Shown: positions 1 to 8,582 of the stretch, piece after piece
Position numbering within the stretch: the stretch's first letter is position 1
Layout: every line of letters starts with the position of its first letter
Source: Desulfatitalea alkaliphila
GTDB lineage: Bacteria; Desulfobacterota; Desulfobacteria; Desulfobacterales; Desulfosarcinaceae
Length of the DNA: 64,000 nt
Direction of reading: 5' to 3'
NCBI RefSeq assembly: GCF_022968795.1
Contig: NZ_JALJRB010000004.1
Location: 124,001-188,000, forward strand
Translations under genes and position numbers: made by a program
The notes under the pieces: model-generated
Databases searched by the model: none
The model's input: only the letters and a program-made list of their open reading frames with translations
What the model was told of the DNA's origin: nothing

Positions 1-767
1 ACGAAACCGCCTACGTTTTCGAACAGGCCGGCGCCCGTGCCGAAAGGGTGCACATCAACGCCCTGATCGACGGTTCGGTCTCCTTGGACCGTTTCCAGAT
101 TATGAGCTTCATCGGCGGTTTCAGCTGGGGTGACGATCACGGCGCCGGGGTGGTGCAGGCGGTGCGCATGCGCACCCGCATCGGCGATCAACTGCTGCGC
201 TTCGTCGAACAGGGCAAGCTGGTCATCGGCATTTGCAACGGGTTTCAGTGCCTGGTCAACCTGGGGTTGCTGCCGGGGCTCGACGGCGACTACACCCGGC
301 GCAGCGTGGCGCTGACCTTCAACGATTGCGGTAATTTTCGCGACGATTGGGTGCACCTGGCGGTGGATGCCGAGAGCCCGTGTGTTTTCACCCGGGGCAT
401 CGATCATTTGGAATTGCCCGTGCGCCATGGCGAGGGCAAGTTTGTCACCGACCGTGACACCCAACGGGCGCTGAACGCCAACCGCCAGATCGTGCTGCGT
501 TACGCATTGCCCGACGGCCGACCGGCCAAGGGCGCCTTTCCGCACAATCCCAACGGCGCCATGGACGACGTGGCCGGCATCTGCGACCCCACCGGCCGGG
601 TGTTCGGGCTCATGCCCCACCCCGAAGCCTTCAACCACTGGACCAACCATCCCGACTGGACCCGCACCAGGGAACTGGCCAAGCGGGGCCGAATCCCCAT
701 GCCCGCTGGCTTGACGCCCGGCGTTCGTGTTTTCAAGAATGCGGTGGACTATTTTGCGGCCGGATAG
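1..767 (+). CDS. purQ: Phosphoribosylformylglycinamidine synthase, glutaminase subunit PurQ (5' partial)
   Basis: This is the C-terminal 254 residues of a class I glutamine amidotransferase. It supplies ammonia for FGAR to FGAM conversion in de novo purine synthesis. The reading frame is open from base 3, so the start codon lies outside the window. Visible motifs are the GGFSWGDDHGAG oxyanion segment, the nucleophile elbow GICNGFQ with its catalytic Cys, and PHPEAF near the C-terminus with the catalytic His and Glu. These are PurQ signatures rather than those of generic GATases. The protein ends after the expected C-terminal extension. Downstream is a 306-bp gap before an unrelated oxidoreductase, so this is probably the last gene of its transcript. 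Confidence 0.93.
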   Translation, partial: ETAYVFEQAGARAERVHINALIDGSVSLDRFQIMSFIGGFSWGDDHGAGVVQAVRMRTRIGDQLLRFVEQGKLVIGICNGFQCLVNLGLLPGLDGDYTRRSVALTFNDCGNFRDDWVHLAVDAESPCVFTRGIDHLELPVRHGEGKFVTDRDTQRALNANRQIVLRYALPDGRPAKGAFPHNPNGAMDDVAGICDPTGRVFGLMPHPEAFNHWTNHPDWTRTRELAKRGRIPMPAGLTPGVRVFKNAVDYFAAG

Positions 768-1073
768 GCCGACAATGATAGGATTTCGAACCCGATCCCG
801 ATTTCGATTTCGATGAACCGCAATCCCGACAAGCGGCAGGCACGGGACGTGCTTGCTTCGGGCTTGTGATGCGGGGTGTCGGGCGTATTCTTCATTGACG
901 AAGTGAATCGGGTTCTGTTAATGAATAACCGAAACCGGTTGCGGTCGATTGTCTCGCTCTGAATATTTTTCGTAATAACAGGATGTAAAGTTATTTCATG
1001 GCTTGTGTGTATTACGAGCGTTCGTTCGATTCGACCATTGGCGAAACCGCATAGCATACGGGAGGAAGTGTCC
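768..1073. other. Intergenic region with a low-complexity 'gatttcgat' repeat tract
   Basis: No convincing gene lies in these 306 bases. Positions about 783-825 hold a run built on the unit gatttcgat with cccgat variants. Very similar wording recurs at about 33388-33418, which marks it as a dispersed intergenic repeat. Positions 830-850 contain a short imperfect inverted repeat (gcaggcacg / cgtgcttgc). The final bases carry the ribosome binding site ggaggaag at 1061-1068 for the next gene. I see no clear promoter. Confidence 0.5.
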
Positions 1074-1892
1074 ATGTTCGACCTGTCTTGGTTTTCGTTG
1101 GAAGGCAAAGTGGCCGTGGTGACCGGCGGCAGCCGCGGTATCGGCCAGGCCATTGCCCAGGGGTTCGCCAAAGCGGGCGCCACGGTGGTGGTCACCAGCC
1201 GCAAGATCGACGATCTGGAAGAGACCGCCTCCCGGATCAAGGCCGCCGGCGGCGAGGCCCTGGCGGTTCAGGCCCATTTGGGCAAAATGCCGGAAATCGC
1301 GCGGTTGGTCGATACCGTAATGGAACGTTACGGACGCATCGACATTCTGGTCAACAACGCCGGCGCCAGCCCGGCCATGGCCTCGGTGCTCGATGCCGAG
1401 GAACGGCTCTGGGACACCATCATGAACCTGAACATGAAGGGGCTTTACTTCCTCAGCCAGGCCGCCGCGCGGATCATGAAGGAGAAAGGGGGCGGCAAGA
1501 TCATAAATGTCGCCTCCATCGACGGCTTCCATCCCGAACGTACGGTGAGCATATACTCCATTTCCAAGGCCGGGGTGCGCATGATCACCAAAGCCTTTGC
1601 CTCGGAGCTGGCATCATTCAATATCCAGGTCAACACCATCGCGCCGGGCCCCATCCGCACCAAGATGATGGACTCCCACTGGCACGACCTGAGCCCGGAA
1701 GAAAAAGAAAAGGCGGTCAAGGCGACGGACCGCCTGATCCCCATGGGCCGCATCGGCGTGCCGGACGACATCGTGGGGGCCGCCGTCTACCTGGCGTCCT
1801 CCGCCTCCAACTACACCACCGGCACCGAAATCGTCATCGATGGCGCGGTGCTGCTGGCGCCGCTGATCGACGCGCCGGGGGTGCCGATTTAG
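1074..1892 (+). CDS. SDR family NAD(P)-dependent oxidoreductase
   Basis: A 272-aa classical short-chain dehydrogenase/reductase. The Rossmann glycine motif TGGSRGIG is at residues 17-24 and NNAG at 94-97. The catalytic tetrad is N120, S148, Y161 and K165 (YSISK). The length and C-terminal INGA-type end (VIDGAVLLAP) are normal for FabG/glucose-dehydrogenase-like SDRs. The substrate cannot be read from sequence. I chose the ATG at 1074 because ggaggaag sits 6 bases upstream and the glycine motif then falls at the usual depth. An upstream in-frame ATG at 1005 would add 23 unconserved residues. It stands alone between two gaps, so context does not suggest a pathway. Confidence 0.9.
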   Translation: MFDLSWFSLEGKVAVVTGGSRGIGQAIAQGFAKAGATVVVTSRKIDDLEETASRIKAAGGEALAVQAHLGKMPEIARLVDTVMERYGRIDILVNNAGASPAMASVLDAEERLWDTIMNLNMKGLYFLSQAAARIMKEKGGGKIINVASIDGFHPERTVSIYSISKAGVRMITKAFASELASFNIQVNTIAPGPIRTKMMDSHWHDLSPEEKEKAVKATDRLIPMGRIGVPDDIVGAAVYLASSASNYTTGTEIVIDGAVLLAPLIDAPGVPI

Positions 1893-2045
1893 CCAGGACG
1901 GCCCTCTGATGAAATGGGTTGTGGCTTTCGTTGCTGTTTGGGTCTAAAGTGATCCGACAATCGGTTACAAGTTCCGTTCATCAAAGATGCATGCGGCAGA
2001 GATGCATTCGGGTTGATCGGATGGTGTGCGGGAGGGTGCGCGGAT

Positions 2046-2675
2046 ATGGTGGGTGATGGTCGAGAAAAGGATGACACGCTTTTCCGTTGGGCCGATCAAC
2101 TGCCCGATCCTCTCTGGCAGGACGTGCGGTCCCGGGACGGGCAGGAGGCTGCCCAATGCGTTGGGGCTACCCTGACCCAAAGCGTGTTCCAGGTGCCCAT
2201 GCTGGGGCGCATTTACCAGGTGGACCCGGTCGCCCAGCGGATCACCATCTCCGTCGATCCCGATTACCGGGTGGGCTTCCAGTCCGGCGTCGTGCTGCTG
2301 TATGCGCTTGCCCGTTCAATGGGGGTGCCTCCCAGCGGCCGCATGGTCAGCCCCATGGAGTTGACCGGGGGTAAACTTTTCTTTCAAGGCGCCCACACCT
2401 TGGCCACCAGGCCCCTGGCCGAATGCTTTGCCGCGGACCCAACGACGCTGGCGGACAGGGCGAACGCCATGGGGGCCGAAGCCATCGGCGGCGCCGATTT
2501 CGCCGTGCGGATTCCGGGCTTGCCCCTTTTGCCCCTCTATGTGCTGTGCTGGCGCGGCGATGGAGAGGACGGCGCGCGAGCCTTCATCGGCATCGATGAC
2601 CGGGCGCTGTTTCACCTGGACCTGGGTGCCGTCTTCGCCCTGACCAACGTGCTGGTCGGCCGGTTGACGCATTGA
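2046..2675 (+). CDS. DUF3786 domain-containing protein
   Basis: A 209-aa cytoplasmic protein matching the DUF3786 pattern. It has an LLYALARSMGVPPSGRMVSPMEL-like central block (about residues 90-115), a GG..FF..A segment, and a C-terminal LPLYVLCWRGDGE...IGIDDRALFHL block ending in a long helix. The family is common in sulfate reducers, clostridia and methanogens, and its molecular function is not established. The ATG at 2046 is preferred because ggaggg at 2031-2036 is well spaced from it. An upstream ATG at 2013 lacks a ribosome site. It is followed after 90 bases by the YtfJ-like gene on the same strand, so the two may be cotranscribed. Confidence 0.75.
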   Translation: MVGDGREKDDTLFRWADQLPDPLWQDVRSRDGQEAAQCVGATLTQSVFQVPMLGRIYQVDPVAQRITISVDPDYRVGFQSGVVLLYALARSMGVPPSGRMVSPMELTGGKLFFQGAHTLATRPLAECFAADPTTLADRANAMGAEAIGGADFAVRIPGLPLLPLYVLCWRGDGEDGARAFIGIDDRALFHLDLGAVFALTNVLVGRLTH

Positions 2676-2765
2676 AGATGGCGGCGCGGCCGAATCTTTT
2701 TTATTGGAATGAAAACCACTTTGACGGAGTTCGTTGTTGAACAACCACAAACGGGGGAGGGCATT

Positions 2766-3305
2766 ATGAGGAAATGGGTTGTATTGATGTTGGCGGCGGC
2801 GGCTTTCATGGTTTCAACCGGCACCGGTTCGGCCGATCTTCAAATCGGACAAATCCCCGAAACCATTGTGCTGGAAGAGAAACAGGGGGGACGGGTCGAC
2901 GGCACGCCATGGCGCAGCGATGAGATTCGCGGCAAGGTGTCGGCCTTCTTTTATGTCGATCCGGACGTGGCCGACCTCAACGACGCCGCCAGCGAAGCCA
3001 TGAAGGCCGAGGGGTTCCCCCTGGAACAGTATCAGTCCTTTGCCGTGATCAACATGGCCGCCACTTGGATGCCCAACTTCGCCATCAACCGAAGTCTGAA
3101 GAAGAAGCAGGAACAGTACCCCAACACCATTTACGTCCGGGACAACGAGAAACGACTGGTGGCGGATTGGGGCCTTTCGGACGACAACAACTGCCTGCTG
3201 GTTTTCGACAAGCAGGGCCGGTTGGTCTTCAGAAAAGACGGGCAACTGGATGAAACGGAAATCCAAACCATGATCGGGATCATCAAAGAAAATCTGAACC
3301 AATGA
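2766..3305 (+). CDS. YtfJ-family periplasmic protein
   Basis: A 179-aa exported protein. A cleavable signal peptide spans roughly residues 1-23 (MRK, hydrophobic core, then SADLQ). The mature part resembles the YtfJ/HI0045 family, a thioredoxin-fold relative. Shared features are a PW....IRGKV strand, an EGFPLEQYQS..VIN block, a KKKQEQYP helix and the C-terminal CLLVFDKQGRLVFRKDGQL segment. No CxxC redox motif is present, so a thiol-disulfide role should not be assumed. The start at 2766 has a strong gggggagg site at 2754-2760 and exposes the signal peptide at the N-terminus. An upstream in-frame ATG (2709) would bury it. Cellular role unknown. Confidence 0.72.
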   Translation: MRKWVVLMLAAAAFMVSTGTGSADLQIGQIPETIVLEEKQGGRVDGTPWRSDEIRGKVSAFFYVDPDVADLNDAASEAMKAEGFPLEQYQSFAVINMAATWMPNFAINRSLKKKQEQYPNTIYVRDNEKRLVADWGLSDDNNCLLVFDKQGRLVFRKDGQLDETEIQTMIGIIKENLNQ

Positions 3306-3368
3306 AGCGAACCGCCAAGCGGCGGAGAAGATGACGGGCATCCGCCCGGGATTGGAAACAGAACAATA

Positions 3369-4337
3369 ATGGTACAAGAGATCAGGCCGGACCTCTTTCG
3401 CATCGAGGTGCCGTTGCCCAAAAGCCCGTTGAAGAGTTTGAACGCCTACGTGGTGCGCTCCAAGGAACGCCATCTGGTGATCGATACCGGGCTGAACCGT
3501 TCGGAGTGTTACGACGCCTTGACCGGCGGCCTCAAATCCTTGGGTGTGGATCTGCGCCGCACCGACTTTTTCATCACCCACCTGCATGCCGACCACTTCG
3601 GCCTGGTGTCCAAGTTGAAGACCGATACCAGCCGCATTTACTTCAACCGTCCGGACGCCGAGATCATCGAAATGCGCGGCGGATGGGAACCCATGATCCA
3701 GGCGGCCGCGCACAACGGTTTTCCGGAACATCTGCTGCGCAGCGCCCTGGAGCAGCATCCAGGGTACAAATTCGGCTCGGAGTGGATACCGGAACTGAAG
3801 TTGCTGGCGGACGGCGACATGGTGGAAGTGGGCGATTATCGCTTTCAGTGCGTGCAGACCCCCGGCCACACCTTGGGGCACACCTGCCTGTACGAAGCCG
3901 AAAAGAAACTCTTCTTGGCCGGCGATCACATCCTCATCGACATCACGCCCAACATCCAATGCTGGTCCGATACCCAGGACCCCCTGGGCCGCTACATCGA
4001 GAGCCTGGACCGGGTCGATCAACTGGAAATCGATCTGGTGCTGCCCGGCCACCGCCGGCTGATCGAAGATGCGCGGGCGCGGATCGCCGCCTTGAAACAA
4101 CACCACCAACAGCGCTGCGATGAGATTCTCAATATCTTGAACGGCGTGCCCATGAACGCCTACGATGTGGCCGCCCGCATGACCTGGGACATCCGCTGCG
4201 ATACATGGGATGATTTTCCCGTTCCCCAGAAGTGGTTCGCCACCGGCGAGGCCATCGCCCACCTGCGCTATCTGCAAGAGCAGGGCAAGGTGCGCCATTT
4301 GCAGCAGGAACAAAACACCATGTACGCCAAGCCCTGA
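3369..4337 (+). CDS. MBL-fold metallo-hydrolase
   Basis: A 322-aa metallo-beta-lactamase-fold hydrolase. The zinc motif HLHADH lies at residues 71-76. Later ligands are visible as TPGHTLGH and AGDHIL, and a final GHRRLI follows. The C-terminal ~90 residues (helical, with DVAARMTWDI and HLRYLQEQGKVRH) resemble the winged-helix-like tail found in LACTB2/hydroxyacyl-hydrolase-like members. Zinc-dependent hydrolysis of a thioester, lactone or phosphodiester is family-level knowledge only. The gene is 63 bases after the YtfJ-like gene on the same strand and ends just before a hairpin that serves the opposite strand. Confidence 0.85.
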   Translation: MVQEIRPDLFRIEVPLPKSPLKSLNAYVVRSKERHLVIDTGLNRSECYDALTGGLKSLGVDLRRTDFFITHLHADHFGLVSKLKTDTSRIYFNRPDAEIIEMRGGWEPMIQAAAHNGFPEHLLRSALEQHPGYKFGSEWIPELKLLADGDMVEVGDYRFQCVQTPGHTLGHTCLYEAEKKLFLAGDHILIDITPNIQCWSDTQDPLGRYIESLDRVDQLEIDLVLPGHRRLIEDARARIAALKQHHQQRCDEILNILNGVPMNAYDVAARMTWDIRCDTWDDFPVPQKWFATGEAIAHLRYLQEQGKVRHLQQEQNTMYAKP

Positions 4338-4382
4338 CGAAAAAAGCACCCCGGGAACCGTTCCATGGCCGGTCCCGGGGTG
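4338..4382 (-). terminator. Intrinsic terminator of the minus-strand lipoprotein unit
   Basis: The arms caccccgggaaccg (4347-4360) and cggtcccggggtg (4370-4382) pair with a single bulge. On the minus strand the hairpin is followed by a run of six T at 4345-4340. On the plus strand no T run follows. It therefore terminates minus-strand transcription coming from the small gene at 4420-4749. Confidence 0.75.
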
Positions 4383-4419
4383 CACCATTGAAGGGATCGT
4401 TTTGCTTGCGGGCCGCTTG

Positions 4420-4749
4420 CTAATTTTGCGGCGGCATGATCAGGACGACCGCCGCCGCGAAGGCGGCGTTTCCGTCCGGGCAGGTGGACAACCTATTGAA
4501 CAGCAGTTGATCGCCCGCTTGGATGGCCGTCAGGTCTGCAACGCGCGGGCCAACGCTGTGCGAGACGTTTCGCATGTCCATGATGCACGCTTCCTTCACC
4601 ACATAGACCCGACCGGCATCCGTGCCCAAATAGCGGGATTCGGCATGCACTTGAAGGGCCGTTGTCCGCAGCGGACCGGGCAGTTGTGTGACCGCGTCGG
4701 CATTTGGTATCTCGATGGCTGCAATACGTAAACTGTTCAACGGTTCCAT
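4420..4749 (-). CDS. Hypothetical protein, last gene of the DUF6502 unit
   Basis: A 109-aa protein that I do not recognise. It has no signal peptide, membrane segment or obvious catalytic motif. Sequence is mixed alpha/beta with a central RVYVVKEACIMDMRN segment and a hydrophobic C-terminal AAFAAAVVLIMP stretch. The start at 4749 has ggagtg 7 bases upstream. An alternative ATG at 4782 is preceded by aaggag at an 11-base spacing, giving 120 aa. It lies 112 bases after the DUF4382 lipoprotein gene on the same strand and is followed by a terminator. This context rather than any homology is why I accept it as real. Confidence 0.5.
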   Translation of the reverse strand: MEPLNSLRIAAIEIPNADAVTQLPGPLRTTALQVHAESRYLGTDAGRVYVVKEACIMDMRNVSHSVGPRVADLTAIQAGDQLLFNRLSTCPDGNAAFAAAVVLIMPPQN

Positions 4750-4861
4750 TGATGCACTCCATCGTAAGGCGGTCGGTTTCATAAAAAGTGGCGCTCCTTC
4801 TTTTCGATACCACCTGATCTGGTTGAATAAACGGCAGGTGACATCCACCTCGTTCTAACGG

Positions 4862-6079
4862 CTATTGTTCAATCGATACGCTTGTTACAGCGCCGGCGTC
4901 CAAAACAACAGTGTCCTGATAAAGCTCCAATTGCGAATCCGGATCCCATGCCACGATATCATAGTCGCCTGCCGGCAGGAGGAATTCCGATACGCCGCCG
5001 TCGCTTATCCTATCCGCTGTGACTTCCACCTTGGCGCCGCAAGCCTCGGATCTGATGCTGATGGCCGCATATGCCGCAGTCTGCAGATCGACCTCGACAG
5101 TTAAAGTAGCATATGCGTTGGCGCCATTTTCTTCGAGGGCATTCAAAGAAAGATCTTCTATCAAAACCACTTCACCGGCCGATACAATGATGCTGCATTG
5201 AACAGCAGTGGTGTAGCCGGGTTTACCGGCGACAATATTGTATGTACCGGGTTGGACCAAAATTGAAAATTCGCCCCTGGACAATCCGTCCCCATCGGAA
5301 GATGCGCCATCATCGGTCGGACTCGCCGCTTCAATTAGGACTTCCCGGGAAGGAAATAACGAAGTTAAGTCGGAGATCTGGGAACTGACCAAGGCATTCC
5401 CAAGCGCGTCTCCATTGTCATCCACCACCAGCCCCTCGATGATACCCATTTCGATGGTGTCGAGAACCTTGATGGTGGGTTTGAGCAACCACTTGCTGTT
5501 GCCCGCATTGACAATCGAACGGGATGCGTCGAAGTCCAAAAACAACCTGGTCAGTTGACTGTCCTTGATGGTAAAGGGACGAACCAACTTGATGCCGGTC
5601 TTTTGGGCGCTCGGCGTTTCCAATTCAGGGGTGTCATTTGTGTCGGCCATGATCAGATAGTTGGCGGAAGGATGGGGTTGGCCCAATATGTTCATACCGC
5701 CATCCGGCGTATCACCGAGGATAAGTCGCATTTGCGTATAATGCCCGGATTCCAATTCACTCAGACCCAACTTTTGCGTTACGCCATTGACCAGTTCCAG
5801 CAAGTTGTAGGTGGCTGCAGGCGTCGCGACGGTCTTCCAAGTGTCGGTACCGCCGTTGAGATTATTCTCGCCCATATGGACATCCACCCGGTCAATGGTG
5901 ACGTAAACGGCACGATAGTCCAATGTCGTTGCATCGGTCAGATGCAGCGAAAGCGTGCCGCTGCCGCCATCCGAGGAGGCACTCGCGCTGCCGCTATCAC
6001 CGCCACCACCGCACCCAAACAGGATTATCGCCATAAAGGATAAAAGCAATGCCGGTAGTATATTTTTCTTGTGTCTCAT
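4862..6079 (-). CDS. DUF4382 domain-containing lipoprotein
   Basis: A 405-aa predicted lipoprotein. The signal peptide has a lipobox IILFGC with the lipidated Cys at residue 23, followed by a glycine/serine linker. Residues about 38-190 match DUF4382, beginning GTLSLHLTDA...DYRAVYVTIDRVDVH and containing the YNLLELVNG block. The C-terminal half looks like carboxypeptidase-regulatory/prealbumin-type beta repeats (GLVVDDNGDALGNALV; PGTYNIVAGKPGY; PAGDYDIVAW). This is a typical surface or periplasmic scaffold of unknown function. The start is fixed by aaggaggacaac directly upstream of 6079; the longer frame to 6133 would bury the signal. It sits 74 bases downstream of the DUF5666 gene in the same unit. 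Confidence 0.82.
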   Translation of the reverse strand: MRHKKNILPALLLSFMAIILFGCGGGGDSGSASASSDGGSGTLSLHLTDATTLDYRAVYVTIDRVDVHMGENNLNGGTDTWKTVATPAATYNLLELVNGVTQKLGLSELESGHYTQMRLILGDTPDGGMNILGQPHPSANYLIMADTNDTPELETPSAQKTGIKLVRPFTIKDSQLTRLFLDFDASRSIVNAGNSKWLLKPTIKVLDTIEMGIIEGLVVDDNGDALGNALVSSQISDLTSLFPSREVLIEAASPTDDGASSDGDGLSRGEFSILVQPGTYNIVAGKPGYTTAVQCSIIVSAGEVVLIEDLSLNALEENGANAYATLTVEVDLQTAAYAAISIRSEACGAKVEVTADRISDGGVSEFLLPAGDYDIVAWDPDSQLELYQDTVVLDAGAVTSVSIEQ

Positions 6080-6153
6080 GTTGTCCTCCTTAAATCGATT
6101 TCTGTTTGTAAGCATTTGTGTGCGCCGGCACATATTTTCTCATGGAGTTATAA

Positions 6154-7635
6154 CTATCGCACACACACCATTGCCTCGATGATGAGCTGTCCCTGGTGCC
6201 ACCGGCCTGTCACGCGCACCCGCATGCCGATGGTGAGATCAGCCAGGAAGACTTCCCGCGAGACGGTTTTTTCGTCGATATCGTAGAAGTGAATGCCGGT
6301 GTTGACGGTGGTGTCCACCGGCACCTCCAGAATGTCAAATCGGTCGCCCGCGATGGCCGTCACCGGTCCTTCCAACTGGTAGATTCGGGTCGGGAAATTG
6401 CCTGGTGCCGGATGGACAAGAATGATGGCGGCCAGAACGTCGCTTTGGCCGACGATGTGGGCGTGGACCCGCACACTGTCGTCAATTTCGATATTTTCCA
6501 GACGGTCGGCGCCGGCAAGCACCCGCGTGGCTTCATCGGTGCGGATCAGCAAAGGCGACATGTTGCGCAGAGTTAGGGTGCGGTTAACGGCGTCGACATC
6601 TTCGACCATCGAAACCAACTGGATGCGGTCCGCAGCCCGGATGGTGTCCACCTGCAGGATTCTGTTCTGCAGGCGTCCCCTTGCCTGGAGACGGACCCCG
6701 GGAACAAGGTCCTGTGGCTGCAGACCATCAAAGAAGGTTGCCTGTTCGTCAATATGGATTGTGTAGGCGCCCAGGCGGGCCCGATTGGACGAGAGCCCTT
6801 CAATCAGAAAACCTTCCAAGGCAAAGTCGGTGATGTGGTCGAAGTGTTCCGGTGCAAAAGGTGCCAACGTTTCGGCAAGCAATATGTCTTCCTGCAACTG
6901 GCCGGTGATCGCCACCGAGGCACCGTCGACCGGGAAGGTGTTTCCGGGATTGTCGACATCACTGTAATCGACCTGCTGCCCGTTGATGTAAAAAGTCATT
7001 GCTTCGGGATCCAACCCGGACACCGTGCCTTTCAATGAGACCGGGCGTGCGGGTGAAGGATCCGGCGTATGCACGGTGATGTGCCCGGCGTGCACCGCGC
7101 CATCACCATCCACCGGGCCGCTGACCTCCAGAATCGTGCCTTTTGGTAAGCCGACGACAGTTGTCGTGTCGGGATGCCAACGGGTTTGGGCGTCGAGAAT
7201 GACGGTCTGACCAAGAACGTCCAATGTGGGGTAATCGGCGTCGGAGGATGTTGCAATGGATTGCAGCGGCCCCCGCACACGATGAAAGGTGTCCACCCGG
7301 TCGGCTTGCCCTTGGGTGGCCCCCGTGGTCCGACCGTACACCACCACCTCGCGGCCCACCGGCAAAAGGGCGCGGGCATCGGCGTCGCCTTGCCCTCTCG
7401 GAACGCCTTCAACAAGGATTTGGGCCTGTTGCGTGTCGAAGCGCACGCCGTTGACCATGATGCTGCCATGGTCGGTCACCGTGCCCATGGAGACACCCGT
7501 GCCGCCGATGCCGCCGCTGGCATGGTAGTCGGTTCCCCCGCCACAGCCAAAAACGATGGCCGCCATCAATAGCGCCACCGCAAGGCGCCGGCGCACCATG
7601 ACAGCATTGTCGTTCAATGCATTTTCAGGATTCAT
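6154..7635 (-). CDS. DUF5666 domain-containing lipoprotein
   Basis: A 493-aa predicted lipoprotein with the lipidated Cys at residue 31 (AAIVFGC) and a following GGG. A short stretch rich in Gly and Thr (GGIGGTGVSMG) leads into at least five DUF5666-type beta units. These are seen as repeated V.GPV....G, ILEVSGPVDGDG, LKGTVSGLDPE, RLQARGRLQNRI and MRVRVTGRW.QG segments, consistent with chained OB-like small barrels. Family function is unknown. The ATG at 7635 has aggagaagg upstream and overlaps the end of the DUF6502 gene by 11 bases, implying translational coupling. It is exported, whereas its partner is cytoplasmic. Confidence 0.82.
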   Translation of the reverse strand: MNPENALNDNAVMVRRRLAVALLMAAIVFGCGGGTDYHASGGIGGTGVSMGTVTDHGSIMVNGVRFDTQQAQILVEGVPRGQGDADARALLPVGREVVVYGRTTGATQGQADRVDTFHRVRGPLQSIATSSDADYPTLDVLGQTVILDAQTRWHPDTTTVVGLPKGTILEVSGPVDGDGAVHAGHITVHTPDPSPARPVSLKGTVSGLDPEAMTFYINGQQVDYSDVDNPGNTFPVDGASVAITGQLQEDILLAETLAPFAPEHFDHITDFALEGFLIEGLSSNRARLGAYTIHIDEQATFFDGLQPQDLVPGVRLQARGRLQNRILQVDTIRAADRIQLVSMVEDVDAVNRTLTLRNMSPLLIRTDEATRVLAGADRLENIEIDDSVRVHAHIVGQSDVLAAIILVHPAPGNFPTRIYQLEGPVTAIAGDRFDILEVPVDTTVNTGIHFYDIDEKTVSREVFLADLTIGMRVRVTGRWHQGQLIIEAMVCVR

Positions 7636-8443
7636 GATCCACCTTCTCCTGGAAATAGTAGATGCCGACACCCGCGGCATATCGCCCCGTGCCGTGGACC
7701 GCCGGGTTGTTGTCACGGTCTTGGGCGGACAACATTTGATCGAGGGTTTCGAGCAGCGCTTGGGACTGCTCGGTGGCCAGGCGGCGGAACGGTTCCAGCG
7801 CCTCGCGGGGCAGATTGTCATAGGCCACCTTGCGTTGCAGGCACCTTTCGTCCGGATCGGCTTTCAGGTTGTGTTCGATGGTTTGGATCAAATGGGCGAC
7901 ATCCGTTCCCAGGATGTGCAGTTGCATGGCATCGTCCGATGCCGGGATGAAGGCACGCATGCGCAGGTGGATGCGGCCGTCATCAGAGCACCGCACCGCG
8001 TCGGTGCGCTCCAGCTCGTCCAGCACGGCCCGGGCCGGCACATCGCCGCTGTACTTTTTAACCAGATGGGTGAAACCATCGGCACCCTCGCCGAATTCCA
8101 AATCAGCGGGGTTGCCCTCCGCATCGTGGAAGGCGGGGTCCTTGCGCCATCCTGCGATGACCCGGGTGGCGCGGTTGTACGTTTCCCCAACCCCGTCGAC
8201 CGCTTCGGGAGGCTGGTTCATGGCCGCTTTGACCGCCTTGCGCGTGAGCCCGGTGAGCACCGCCACCCTGGAAATCGATTGTTTGCGTCCCTGCAAGGTA
8301 AATTCCTGCATCGCCACTCGGGTGAAGACCGCCTTGGCCATGTCGGCAAAGGTGCCATAGGAAACGCCGTTGCGGATCAGGATGCGCACCAGTGGCGTGA
8401 GGATTCGAACAACGGCATGTCGCAATGCGGGATGAGGCATCAT
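7625..8443 (-). CDS. DUF6502 family protein, possible regulator
   Basis: A 272-aa cytoplasmic protein of the DUF6502 type. It shows the N-terminal block RNGVSYGTFADMAKAVF, then GRKQSISRVAVLTGLTRKAVK, which reads like a helix-turn-helix. The conserved YSGDVPARAVLDEL, LGTDVAHLI, RKVAYDNLP and C-terminal GTGRYAAGVGIYYF segments follow. DNA binding is my inference from the HTH-like segment; the family is uncharacterised. Two adjacent ATGs (8443, 8440) lie 12-15 bases after aagga. The longer frame to 8590 extends through the promoter and is unlikely. It is the first gene of a four-gene minus-strand unit and overlaps the DUF5666 gene by 11 bases. Confidence 0.78.
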   Translation of the reverse strand: MMPHPALRHAVVRILTPLVRILIRNGVSYGTFADMAKAVFTRVAMQEFTLQGRKQSISRVAVLTGLTRKAVKAAMNQPPEAVDGVGETYNRATRVIAGWRKDPAFHDAEGNPADLEFGEGADGFTHLVKKYSGDVPARAVLDELERTDAVRCSDDGRIHLRMRAFIPASDDAMQLHILGTDVAHLIQTIEHNLKADPDERCLQRKVAYDNLPREALEPFRRLATEQSQALLETLDQMLSAQDRDNNPAVHGTGRYAAGVGIYYFQEKVDHES

Positions 8444-8540
8444 TTGGAAAATCGTCCGTCCTTTGTCGCCCCGGCGTCTCACAGAACGTGAAAGCGGAAT
8501 AGGGCGATGCAAATCGATTCGAGGAAGCCAGTTAATTGGG

Positions 8541-8569
8541 AAAATATTCCCAAAACTAAAAGTTGTCAA
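8541..8569 (-). promoter_or_regulatory. Sigma70-type promoter of the DUF6502 unit
   Basis: On the minus strand a perfect TTGACA (8569-8564) is followed after 17 bases by TATTTT (8546-8541). The expected start is near 8534, about 90 bases before the DUF6502 start codon. The exact -35 box and 17-base spacing make this one of the best promoter matches in the window. Confidence 0.65.
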
Positions 8570-8582
8570 GTCGGCTCGCAAT

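Noticed and set aside
749-1240. 163-codon minus-strand frame across the purQ-SDR gap
   Set aside because: It overlaps the SDR gene antisense and the low-complexity gatttcgat tract. It has no ribosome site or domain.
2814-4388. 524-codon minus-strand open frame
   Set aside because: It lies antisense to the YtfJ-like and metallo-beta-lactamase genes, which have clear motifs. The translation has no recognisable domain and typical shadow composition.
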